A stretch of DNA of 64,000 nucleotides, taken from the NCBI RefSeq assembly GCF_022458985.1, contig NC_061785.1, positions 4,950,204 to 5,014,203 on the forward strand, read 5' to 3'. This DNA comes from Mugil cephalus. Its lineage: Eukaryota > Chordata > Actinopteri > Mugiliformes > Mugilidae. Below are positions 11,351 to 24,200 of the stretch, piece by piece (the stretch's first letter is position 1; each line of letters starts with the position of its first letter). Below the pieces are notes generated by a model that was given only the letters and a program-made list of their open reading frames with translations, made no database searches and was not told where the DNA came from. The position numbers and the translations under genes are program-made.

Positions 11351-14300
11351 ATGTCTGGCGAAGAGGCTCCAACTCAGCAGCAGCAGCAGGAACAACAACC
11401 TGAGGAGCAGGAGAAGAAGCCCGATGAACCTCCACCGGCTGCTGCGGCTGCTGCTGCTGCTGATGCGCCACCGCAGCAGGAGCCGAGCGAGCAGGAGAAG
11501 CCCGTCTCCCTCCGCGCTCTGGTCCTGACCGGGCACGGGGGCTACGACAAAGTGAAGCTGCAGGTGAAGACGCAGAGCCAGCCGCAGCTGAAGCCGGGAG
11601 AGGTCCTGCTGCGCGTCAAGGCGTGCGGGCTCAACTTCGCCGAGCTGCTGGGCAGGCAGGGTCTGTACGACCTGCTGCCCGCCCCGCCTGTCACGATGGG
11701 AATGGAGGGCTCCGGGGTCATCGAGGCAGTCGGGGAGGAAGTGAAGGACAGGAAAGTGAGTAAAGGCCCCGCTGCTGAAAGCTCTCACACACCCCCACAC
11801 CACACACACACACACACACAAAAAGAAAAATTACCACTGTGGCAGTCTGCGTTTTGACGTGACGCGTAATCTTTTCCACACACCACACACCAGATTGTTT
11901 CTGCCTCCTCTGTTGGAGGAGTTAGCCAGATCTTAACAGTTCATTTAAATTCCCCTCATTCCTCTCTAATCCCAGAGCGGGGAATAAACTTTAAACCTAA
12001 AGCTTTTGTGACCACATTGTTCACATGGCTTGCACGGACGTACATGTGAAGGCATCACATGTGCACATCCATCACCACCGTGAGGAGTCTGTGGATGAGC
12101 CTCCTTCGTAAAGCTGCGAAATGAACCCTCCCCTGATCTTTGGTTTGACTCACTGGGTCTTTGAAGTGTTTTGTTTTTTCCTCTACCATAGCACGCACTA
12201 TATTTGCCGCTTGATAAGAGCTTTCCATGTGTTGCTCTTTAATTCATCAAGCCTGATGATGAAGCGTGGCACCTTTATTTGTTTGTGCTTCCTTCATGTC
12301 CATATGGAAATGGTGGATTTTTTGTCTCGTGATGCTTCGTAGTTGTGATTTAAATCCATCCAGCTGCAGATTTGGGTCTGTTTGGTTCTTTTTAAAGGCC
12401 TGCGTGTTCAGCGTCGAGCCTTTTCTCCCCCTTTTTCCTCAGATGCTTGAGTGTAGATCAGGAGCCAATCCAGAGGCCAAAGTCTCTGCCGCTTTTGTGC
12501 GTCGTACGTTTAGCTTTACAAGGACAAATTCGAAGTGACTCATGGCAAACAACCTTCACGGCCGCGGTGTAAAGAATCACAGCAGCAGGTGTTTGTCGAG
12601 CGGAGTCGCTCGGGTCGTGTTTGCGTGCTCTCATGCATGTGGAGGACGGAAAGGCGCTCAGGTCTGAGTGGGCGGCAGGACTTTTTCAGCTGTGTCACCG
12701 GGATCGGACGGTGCATTACTGGCCAATCAGGCGTAACATTATGACCACCTTCCTGATATTGTGCAGGTTTCCCTTGAGCCTCTCAAATCAACTGTGACTC
12801 ATCAGAGAATGGACACGGGCCTTTTATGAGGATGTCTGGAAACAGGATGTTGTTAGTGGGGGCAGGCCAGGTCAACACCCTGTTCTTCATGTTTTTTTGA
12901 GTTGTTCATAAATCATTTTTGTGTGTGTGTGCCTGTGGAGTGCCTATAGGGTGTGGGTTGTGTGTGGTCCGGTCTAGGTGGGTGCTACATGTCTAAGTAA
13001 CATCCACATGAATGAATGAATGTCAGGTCTCAGAGTTTCCCAGCAGAACGTTCAACTGTCTCAAGATGTTACTCGTTACTGTTGTGGGTAGTCATAATGT
13101 TGTGGCTGATCTGTGTATGTCTCAGCTACGGATGACTTCCACGTAGAAGTTCAGATTTATTTTTCTCTTAAACTCCTCTAAATGTTTCTGGTTGTTGTCA
13201 TCTCTTCATAAATCATCTTTGTGCACGAGCAGATCAACTAGAAATGAAACGTTGTTTTGTGTTTGTGCTTCTATGTCTCTCATTATATCTGAGTTATCTC
13301 TGCAAAACTCAATACACTTTACGACTATATGTCCTGAATCCTGAAACACTCTCCTAAACATCTGCCCTGTGACCATATTTCTGTATCCAGGCTGCCAAAA
13401 AAGAAAAGTGAACTCTGGGTAACTTTCTTTTACTATTTATTAAATACATCACACTTCAGCTTCCCCTTTTTTTCTTTTATGATGTGTTCTTTCTAAGTGT
13501 TACCAAAACTTCCCTCTGTCATTCGGTGTCAGCGTGGAATTTCCCCTCCTCGTACTATACTCCTCCTTGCATTCCTCCCTCCCATCCATCTCTCCCTATA
13601 TGGAGACCAAGAATGCGGCGGGTTGCAAATCCAAAACGGGGGTTTAAGGCCCGAGACGAGATTCTGAGCGTGAAATTCGGACCGTTAGGTGTAAAATGGA
13701 GCTAAGTTTCAAGATGGCCGGTTGGTGTTGGTGTAAGAATCTGGGTGGGGACCGAGCGAAGGGCCTTCGTAGCAGCTGACAGTAACAGAAAAGGATGTCT
13801 GAGTGATCCGGTTTTAATGGGAGCCAGAGCCAGAGAGTCGTCTCCAGATGAGGAGCGGAGGGCGTGGCCGCCTCAGAAGACGCTCCGGAGGAGGCAGAAA
13901 GGCAGAAAGGCAGACACAATGCGTTCCGCGGGATCCCGTTGCAGCTCGACTTCCCCCTCTCCAGACCCTGCGCGTCCACCGTTTAGTTGTGCCACAGATG
14001 TTATTCGATAAGATGACGATCGATGAGTCAGACCTTCGGGAGACGGGAGCAGCTGTTTCTAGTGCGGAGCCGAACGCCTCCAACGGAAGAGAAGAAACAT
14101 CTGTTGGACTTTGTTCGTTTCATACCGGGAAGAGAAGGAGGGGGGGGGGGGGGCACATACAGACCATCTGATCTCAAGTGGGCTGGATCAGTAACATAAT
14201 AAACTAACAACAGTCTTTTTAAGTTCAAAGAAGTCCATCGATCAGGCGTAACATTATGGCCTAATATTGTGTAGGTCTCCCTTGTGCCTCCAAAACAGTT

Positions 14301-17300
14301 GTGACTCATCAGAGAGTGGACGTGGGTCTTCTGAGGCTGTCCTGTGAGTTGAGGGACGGGGGGACGGGGGGGACTCTGTGGATCATCATTTGGGATCTAG
14401 TGAATTTGGAGGCCAGGTCGACACTTTGCACTGTTCTTTTTTTTTTTAGTTGTTTCTCAAGTGTTTTTGTGTGTTTGTGTTGGGCTGTATCCTGCTAGGA
14501 ATGACATTGCTATAGGGTGTGTGTGGGGGTGGGGGGGTGGGGGGGGTCTGGTCTGGTCTGATCTGGTCTAGGTGGGTGCTACATGTCCAAGTAACTTCCA
14601 CCAGGTCCAAAAGTTTCCCAGCAGAACATTAAATTATCACAGGATGGTTTAAACGTTATGTACTTCTCCTGTCAGTGGTTTTAATGTTATGGCATGATCG
14701 GTGTAGGTGTTTTTGTGTGTCTGTGTCGTGCTGCATTCTTTAAGGAGTGCCATCTGGTCCGGTCCAGTGACTAACATCCACACGAAACGAATGCCAGGTC
14801 CAAATGTTTTCCCAGAATAACACTGAATTGTCACAAGATGTTGTTTACTTCTTCTCCTGCCACTGGTCCTAATGTTGTGGCTGATGACACAAAACATGAG
14901 AGAGATCTGAAAGTCAGGACACACCCAGCCAACAATCAGCTGTTTTCCTGTGTGTTGAGCTTCAGAACCTCGTCAGACTCTTTCCAGCGCCTCTTTTTTT
15001 TTTTTTTTTTTTTTTAAATGAGTCAGTAAAGAGGCTCTGATCTGATTGGTCGCTCTGTAGAGAACCAGCTCACAAGAAGTGAAACAGGGATGGAGGAAAC
15101 ATCAGCGTTTCCACACGGGCACGGTGGTCGTCTAGGATGAATAAACTGAGGCCAGCGCGTAGCTCGTCCTAGCTCCTCGGCTAATAGCAGCAGCTCTATC
15201 CTCGGCATCCTCCGTGGTGCGTTCAAGTGCAACATTTTTGTCTGTGCCTCTTTGGAGCGTGGTTTAATTTTGTGACGATTAGGAAATATGTAGATAAAAC
15301 ATGCGTCCAAGACGAGTATGTTCACATTTGCTAATCTATATTTAGCTCAGTTTTGACTTTAAGACTTAAAACTGATGATCTGATCTGCTGTTGGTCTGTT
15401 TGCTTCCTGCGTTTGATCATTATTCTCTTATCTGTTATTAAAAACCCATTCCTCTCTTAGTTTTTATGAAGACCCGCTCTAAATAAACAGGTTTCCGCTG
15501 CCCTTTATCACCTCATTTGATACTAGCTCTCCAGGAACTGAGCTCAGCAGTTTTTCTTTTTTGTTCTTTTTATTTTTTTTTTTGTTTATTTTTAAACTGA
15601 CTATCTTGCATTTGTGAGTTCGAAGTGTTTCACAAGCGCAGGAGTTGAGAAATTTCTATCTTCTGATGGGGGGAAGTTAAAGTAACTCATGAAGACTTAT
15701 CACTGCTCAGCAGAGGCATTCACGACGTGTTCATGTGTAAATTCTGTCATTGCCGGCGTGAGTGTGTGTGTGTGTGTGTGTGTTTGTGTGTCATCTGCCT
15801 ATTGTCATGGGTTGTGTGCAGGAGGAAGTGGGCGTGGCTCCGAGCTCTTGAAGCAGCATTAACAGGAAGCAGCGCAACGTTCACAATCAGATCTGAGGTC
15901 TTTCCTGCAGGCTTCACTGTTTTTTTGTGTGTTTTTTTTTTGTGTGTGTGTGTGTGTCGATAGTTTTTATAGCAGAACGCCTCCGTGTGATTAAGTAGCG
16001 TTTACCGCGAGCCCCCTTTGTTATGAGGAGAAAGCGCTCAGACGCACTAAACAGGCTTTATGTCATCTTCTTGTTTTTGGTTTGTTTGCAACGTTTCCAA
16101 GGAGGAGAAATTTAGTTCTGAGTTGGAGGAAATTCACCTTAAAGTCTCAACCAATTATGCTGAATTCCCAGTGCGCAGGCTACACTTGGATTAGACGGAT
16201 TTTATTGATCCACAGGAGAAATTGCTTGGTCCCAGAAGCTCAGTTGCGCATGAATAAATAAATAAAACAGCACATAAATAAATAATCTTGAAAAATGCTT
16301 GTGAAAAGAAAAATAGGATATGTGTAAAATTAAATTAAATTAAAATAATCATTAATAATGTAAAAAAAATTTAAATAACATTAAATTCAATTAAATATTA
16401 AAATAAAAATATAATCAAATATCCACATTATAAATAATTAAAATATATTAAAATTAAAATATAATAAAATAAAGTTAGCTTCGTTAGCTTTTGATAGAAA
16501 ATAAATCTAAAATTAATTTTATTTTATTTAAATTCCAAATGTTTGGTTTTAGCTTCTTAAATGTGGAATAGTCACGTCTTAACAGTAACAACATGACGCT
16601 AGTTTGGCTTTTAGAGTTTCTGGCTGGTGTTTTTACGCAATTCTTAAAATAAAAAATAAATAATAATAATAAAAATATAAATAACTAAAAAGATTAATGT
16701 GATGTAATTTGAGGTCGGTTTAGCTGCCAAATATCAGCTGTTATCAGACGTGCTCTAAGAGCAGAGCGCCGCTGTAATTAAAGGCCTGTGAGACGCATCA
16801 GACGACTTCCTGCTGGCTTGACCTCAATTTACCATTTCTTGCCAACGGATGTGTGGGAGGAGAACAGGTGTCTGAGGCTAGAGATGATAAAGAATTCATT
16901 TGCTCTACACTCCTGTATTTAAACACCTGATCCCGGCCCGGCTTCACGGTGTCGGTTCAGGTGAGACTTAGCTTCACTGGCCCAGACTTTAACATCTGTC
17001 CTTCCTCCACTAAACAATGGAGGTGAATGGAGAGACTGGGGATTCAGAAAAGAAGAAAATTACCATTAGAAAGTCACAGTTTTTAAAAATCACAAAATCT
17101 TTGGTTGATTAGACATTTCTTATATATTTTTTTTTTTTATTATTTTAGAATAAATTTCCTCAAACTCACATTAATATGAATCCAACGTATTTAAGTAAAG
17201 GGATAAGAGATTAATACCGAATGCAAAATGATGATAATAATAATGTATATTTATAAATAGCACTAGGAAAAGTTTAATGTAGAACATAGGTCTTCAACAT

Positions 17301-20300
17301 GTGGTTTGTGACCCCCTAGAGGGTCCGCGGGAGTACTGCAAGGGGGGTCGCAAAATCTTTGGTTGATTAGACCCTTAATATTATATATATATATAATATA
17401 TATATATATTATATATATATATAATATATATATATATTATAGTAAAGGGGTAGCTTAATGCTGAATGCAAAATGATAATAATAATGTATATTTATAAATA
17501 GCACGAGGCCGAGTTTAATATAGAACACATATAATAGGTGGGGGGTTCCTATTTAATCTCTTAATCATCAGTTTGGGGTCCTTGGCCTGAAAAACGTCAA
17601 AGACCCCTGATCTAGGAACAGAATTCATCCCAGATATTGTTGATGCTATTGACTTTCCATTATTTATAGCTGCTCGACCTTAGAGCTCAACTACACCCAA
17701 TTTAGAATCACCTATTAACCTAAAAAAAGGATCTTTGACACGTGGAGGGAAGAATCCTCAGGAAGAACAAGCAAACAAAACAGGCCAAGAGGTCGGTGGA
17801 TATTTGGCTCGATTAACCCGGTGTCGAGCTCTCTGCAGGAAATAAGCACTTCTGCTTTAACGCGAGTCACAGTTTCACCGTCGCCCCCCGAGGTCAACTC
17901 TCCTCTCGTTTTGCTCCTCCAGGTCGGCGACCGTGTCATCGCGTTGAGCCGCAGCGGCATGTGGCAGGAAGCCGTCGTCCTGGCCGCCGACCACACTTTC
18001 CCCATGCCCGAGGAGATGAGCTTCGAGGAAGGAGCTGCTCTCCCCATCAACTACTTGACCGCCTACATGATGCTGTTTGACATGGCCAACGTCAGGCCGG
18101 GAAAAAGCGTCCTCGTGCACATGGCAGCAGGTAAGACGCAAAAATGATCCGTTCACTTATAGATATAAAATATAAACATGCAGGTTCACTTCTTCTACTT
18201 GTTGCATTATTTATGTGGTGCAGCAGGTAATTTGTTGTGTGCATTTAGAGTTTAAACGCATTGTTCTGCAAAATGAGCACTAACGAAATAAACAGCCACA
18301 ACATTACGACCACTGACCGGAGAAGTAACTTGTCACAGTTCATTGTTCTGCTGGGAAATTTTTGGACCTGATATTCATTCGTGTGGATGTTACTTAGACA
18401 TGTAGCACCCACCTAGACCGGACACCCCCTCCCCATAGCACTGACACTCCTTGATGGCAGCAAAAGAGACACAAAAATGCTTTAGGAACAACCCTCAGAA
18501 GCCCCATGTTCATTCTCTGACGAGTCTGTTTTGGAGGCAAAATGACCTACACAATATTAGGAAGGTGGTCATAATGTTATGCCTGATCGGTGTAGATGAT
18601 TCACAAAAAAAAAAAAAAAATTGTTGATTATTTATCTATTGCTAATATGAAGAATGCGAAGAATGAGACAAGGCAGAAATAAAATAAACTCCCACCCCCA
18701 AAATAACTGAAGAGCATAAGGCACAAATATAATTAGCAAAAAAAATGCAAATATTTACAATAAATCCCTGATTTTCTCTGGTAGTTTTGACCAGTCAGTT
18801 ATACTTTGTGTTGTGTTGTGTTGGGACGTAATGTAATGCAGCTGCAGAAACCTCCAGATGTGCGATATCCCGCTAGTCAGAGAGCTGCTCCATCACTGAG
18901 AGGTTTTCAAACTTAAGTAAGCGTCATTTTCTGGCAGCTGTGAGGCCTATTAGCAGGAAACATTTCTAGCTTTTTGTCATTTTTCTTTCTTACTAAACTT
19001 TAAATTATTAGAAGTGCAGCCTCATTCCTGGATCAGAGATGCTGTGTGACATCATCGGTGACAGACTCCTCCTCCCGTCCCCATGGCGACACGTGAGGAT
19101 TTTCACAGCACGTTCTCGTCAGGTCGCTAATCACTTCACTGGATGGGGCCACGTTTCCCTGCTGAAAAATCACCGGCTGAGAGAACAGGGAGGGAGGGGA
19201 GGGGGGTCAGAGGTGAAGTCAGCGGCTTCTTCGTAATATGGCAACCTGGATCATTGTCAAACACGGTTGCTCTGGCAACACCTGACATTTTAAACGGGGA
19301 GTCCAACGCAGTGACGAGTGGATGTGACAGAGGGTTGGGAGTTTGAACCAGAGCCTCATCAGTGTCACACTAATCACTGCAGGAACGTAACAACTGATGT
19401 TCATCCGTGGGCAAACCACACAATGTGCTCGGAGGGGAGACGCATTTAAATCGTACTTTAACAGTGTAAATATATAATGTCTTTGCTTTAAATCTGATGC
19501 AGGAACTGAATCGTGTCGTTTTTTGAGAAAATGGAAAAATGGTTCCACACGCTCTAAAAGACAGAGTGTGTTTGTTGTGGGTAGTGGGGGGTTTTTGAAC
19601 TTTTAAGATCTGAAAACACCTGACGAGGCTCCTCTGTTCTAACCGGCGCAGCTATTTTAGTCTTTACGGAAGCCAAACTGGAATACGGTATCCAGAAAGG
19701 CACAAATACAAATACTCATTCCAAACAAATAGTTTTCAAATTATTTGTATTTGAAAAGAAGGAAAACATCTTATCAGAAAGCATCACTGTAAGGAGCGTC
19801 AAGCCCCGTCAAGTCAGAATAAATCACCTCTATTAGCTGCATTTAATGCAAAACATAAGCCAGTGTTGCAGATGCATCCATAATTATTATAATAGATAAT
19901 TAAAGAATACTTATTTTCGAATACATGTACAAATGCTGGATGGTTTGCACAGCCCTGACAGGCGGTAAACATTGTGACTATACACGGACAGATGCAGTTA
20001 GAGTTAGAGGCAAGTTGCATATTGAAAAATGAAAAAGAAATATAGCGATACAGGTAGAGAGAACAGAACAAATACGGGATAAATGGTGCTTGAAGCCAGA
20101 GCTCTATTCTCTCACTGAGCAAAAAAGTGGGGGAGACGAATATAAGAGGGAAAGAAAGTGAAGTGTTCAACTGGTTCAGACTGTGGAGTCAAGATGTGAA
20201 ACAGTAAAACAGTTCAAGCTTTTATTTTTCTGAAATAAAGCACATGCACAATTTTCACATTTTATTCATTTTCTCTTATTTTGAAATGCAGCTCTACTTT

Positions 20301-21232
20301 TTATTTAGTCACTGAGGGAACGTCACACGTATCTGCAGTCACACATATATGTTGAGTTTTATATTAAACGTGGCAATAAATCTCAGCTTTTTGAAATCTC
20401 ACTGAATTCATTTGAATTGACAGTCGGGTATTTATCACATGCAAATGTTGATACAACTACGAGGCTATTTAAATATATATATCACACTAAATAGTCTCTA
20501 GTGCTGCTACATTCATATTATTATCATTTATCAGTCCTGTTTATATAGTGTATGTTTACTTCTGTTTCCATTTCTTATACTAGTTTATATTATTTATTTT
20601 TATTTATTTTATTATTATTATTAATTTTATTATCAATTTTTGATTATTATTATCAATATATTATTTTATGCCTATTTTTCTTTTTAGTAGTGGTTTTGTT
20701 TTTGTTTTTTTTTGTTAACTCAGACGACTATGTCACGTGACCAGAAGCTGTTAAATGGCTAATAAATGTAGTTTGATGGTTTCGTGCATAGATGCTGCCA
20801 AAGGTCATTACCGAACCCTGACTTTCACTAAATTAAATAAAAATCCTCACTTTCGTATTTAGAAAAAGAGAAAAAGCGTTAAGTTTTTGACGCTATATCC
20901 TAAAGATAATATGCAGAGCTGGGGATTGATGTGTCCAGAATTATAAATTAGTTTTGTTTCTACTTTGTAAGATGCTCAAAACAGGAAAAAAATATAATCT
21001 AAATTCTACACTGGTTGTTTGCTATAATAGGTGTAATAGGGATTTAAAAATCACAGACTCCTTCTCCTCAGTGAAAAGCTTTTTCCTCTTTTATTTTTTA
21101 TTTCGTCTGAATTCCAGATTAAACGCGTAGAGACGTTAGTGCAGTAATTCGAATAGCTCGGGGTATGATGAGTATTCAAGAGTCCAGTGTGTGCAGATCG
21201 GTTGCTGCCGTCATCATCTCTGCTCCTCTGCG

Positions 21233-21268
<36 letters not shown>

Positions 21269-24200
21269 ACACCTTCCCCTGGTCAGTGCTGAGTGGGTGG
21301 ACGGTTTCCAGCTGACCTGCAGAAATAAGACGCTCGAGGGCCGAGTGAAGAGGAGGGCAGTACTAGACAATAGAGTATTAGTGTCTAAGAAAAAGGGTGA
21401 AAGTGCAGAATACTCACCGTCACACATGCTGCGTATTGAACAGTGATCAGCCCTAAAATTATGACCACATGACACATTTGTCTGGCATCGAGACGTTGGC
21501 TGCAGATGCTTTTAAGGAATCCTTTTAAGGTGAAAGGCGACTTGTTTGTTTTGCATATCCTGCAGATGCTGGAATGGATTCGGAGGCCGAGGCAGCTCCT
21601 TGAACCATAGACTGTATATAAATATGGACCCCTCACTTCTTTGCATTGGCTAAAGTGATGCTATTTTCCCGTGGATACGGGCGGCGCCATCTTGTGAGTT
21701 TGGAGCCAGAGTCTGATCAGATCGGTTTCCGAAAGAGGAGCCACGATACCAGTGACTCAACTGCAGTTACAAGGAAATTAAATTTAGATTCAAGACTAAG
21801 ACAGACTTTAATGATCCACAGGGGAAATTAGCTGATCGTAGTAGCCTTATTGCATTTTTCAGATCATTCCAGCAGAAATTAGATTGTTTTTCTTCACAGA
21901 ATGATGTACGGTGTTTCACAAATGGTGTCTTAGCTTATTCTGCTTCATTTAAACCTGTTTTCCTCATAAGGAGACACTTTTGTCTTCTTAGTGAAGAGTC
22001 AATGCACTTGTTTTTTTATGCTTATTAACAAATCAGCAAGTACTCGTTTGAGGACGTTGGGATTTCATCGTTTCCAGTTTTATATTTTTGTTCACATTGG
22101 AGACTTAAATTGTAATATACACTGAAATAATCCACATCATTTCCAGCTCAGAGATGCTTATTTGTTTTACTACTACTGATCCCAAATACCTAAAGATCTT
22201 AATCTTATCTTAAATAAATTAAGCTGCATTCCAAACAAATGCTTGGCTCTCAGGAGGTTAAATATCTGTTATTTCACTTTACTTTTCTTAAAGAAAACAC
22301 ACTGTGCTAGGGGATAGATAGATATTCTGTGTTTTATTTATTGATATATATTTCTTAGGTGCTCATTGAAGCAGGTAGATGTGATCCAGGAAGTAGCAGC
22401 TTTATCGTGTCAGAGCTGCACTGAGCTGTAGTCTTGATTTCTTACGACCACACTGAGGTTGTAGAATCCCCTCTGCTGAAACTAAAACCTCCGCCGCCGC
22501 TGCTGCTGCTGCTGCTGCTTCTGTTCTCACGTCTGTTTTTTTTCTGCTGCTCTTTGCACGTCTGTAGGTGGTGTGGGTATCGCTGCGACCCAGCTGTGCA
22601 ACACTGTGCAGGATGTGACTGTTTTTGGCACCGCGTCGGCTTCCAAACACGAGACCATTGCTCAAGGCGGGGTGACTCACCCCATCGACTACCGCACCAA
22701 AGACTACGTTGATGAGATACGCAAAATCAGCCCAAAGGGTGAATAACAACAGATAATAAAAAAAAAAGTGGTTTTGCACAATAAATAAGAATCATTGTAT
22801 TTGTTCTTGCCTTTTATTTCTTGTTTTTATTGTGCAGGCGTGGACATCGTCCTTGATCCGCTGGGTGGTTCCGACACCCAGAAAGGCTTCAGTTTGTTAA
22901 AACCTTTGGGGATGCTCATAGTCTTTGGTAAGACAAAAACAGAAAATAAAAATTAGAACAATTTTAAATGACAGATCTAATCTGTGCATGGTTTTATCTG
23001 TTCCGCTCCGTTCCAGGCATGGCCAACAGTGTAACAGGCCAGAAGAAGAACTTGCTGGCCATGGCGAAGACCTGGTACAACCAGCTCTCGCTCAACACCC
23101 TGAAACTGATGCAGGCCAACAAGGCCGTGTCCGGCTTCCACCTGGGCCACATCAATGACAACGAGCTGCTGGGCAGGACGATGTCCACGCTGCTGGAGCT
23201 CTACAGGCAGGGGAAGATCAAGCCCCGCATTGACTCCCGCTATCACTTCGAGGAGGTTAGTTTGTGTTCGTTTGACGTGCTCTCTCTCTGCAAATCTCCT
23301 CCGTTCATGCACGCTCAAAGTGTTCAGTGACGTGTGATGGATGGATGGATGGATGGATGGATGGATGGATGGATGGATGGATGGGTGGATGGATGGGTGG
23401 ATGGGTGGATGGGTGGATGGGTGGTTAACCGCCGCGGGAGTAAAGGCAGCAGCTCCACCGAAGCTGCTCCTCTCCTGCGTCACATCTTATGACAACTCCT
23501 CCCGGTGTTTTCCTCTTTCCCCATCAATCACACGAAACGGCAGACCGGCAAACCCCATCAGATAAGATGGTACTTAACGGGCCGTTGCTAGGTGACGGTC
23601 CAAATTGTTGCCGTGGCATCACTTCTAGTGGGAATATCTGCGTCTTGAGTTTCCCCGGCTGGCTCCAGCATTAGACGGGAGCGTGATGCCCCGATTGCAC
23701 GGCTGCCTGTGCCTGCGAGGAGGAGACGGACAATGAGCGAGGCAGGAAATAATGGCGCAGAATAGATGGTCGTTTCTAAGACTATTGTCCACGTTTGGAC
23801 GTTAATGAATTCACGGAAACATTATGCTAACAAATATTTTTCCAGTGGGTATTTTGTGCACTGAGCAGCTTTCCTCTCATCTCTCATCTAACTAATAGCT
23901 GTGTCTCCCTCTTTCCGTCTCCCTTTCCCTTCCCTCCCCCTTCTTCTTGTGAGGTTATCGGTATTGACGCTGTACACCGATCAGCCACAACATTATGACC
24001 ACTGACGGGAGAAGTAAATGAAACGTTTAAACCATCTTGTGACAATTGAAGGGAAACTTTTGGACCCGATATTCATTCATGTGGATGTTACTCAAACATG
24101 TAGCACCTACCTAGACCAGACCAGCCCCCCCACCCCACCCCACCCCATAGCAATGACACTACTTGATGGCAGCCTGACACAGACGCACACACACAAAATG

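Larger units (their letters stand above)
11756..17922 (+). other. vat1 intron 1 (6.2 kb)
   Basis: Starts GTGAGT and ends CAG. It contains three copies of element family A (12722, 14238, 14707), a CpG-rich segment at 13600-14100 with no assigned function, a G14 run (14140-14153), a T-run (about 14994-15016), a GT repeat (15762-15782), a LINE tail (16190), long A/T-only stretches (16260-16700), and a hAT-like repeat with AT palindromes (17085-17616). Confidence 0.7.
18131..22567 (+). other. vat1 intron 2 (4.4 kb)
   Basis: GTAAGA to TAG. It holds a family A element (18289), a small family A fragment (21441), a 36-base C run (21233-21268), a fish repeat beginning near 21605 (CATAGACTGTATATAAATAT) and a LINE tail (21780-21830). 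No exon of another gene is supported. Confidence 0.7.

Noticed and set aside
11324..11821. A 165-codon minus-strand open frame over vat1 exon 1
   Set aside because: It is the antisense shadow of the GC-rich vat1 exon, with long Leu/Arg runs from the CAG/GCT repeats, and has no splice or start support.
23341..23565. A frame of repeating MDGW residues
   Set aside because: It is only the ATGG microsatellite read as codons in a vat1 intron.
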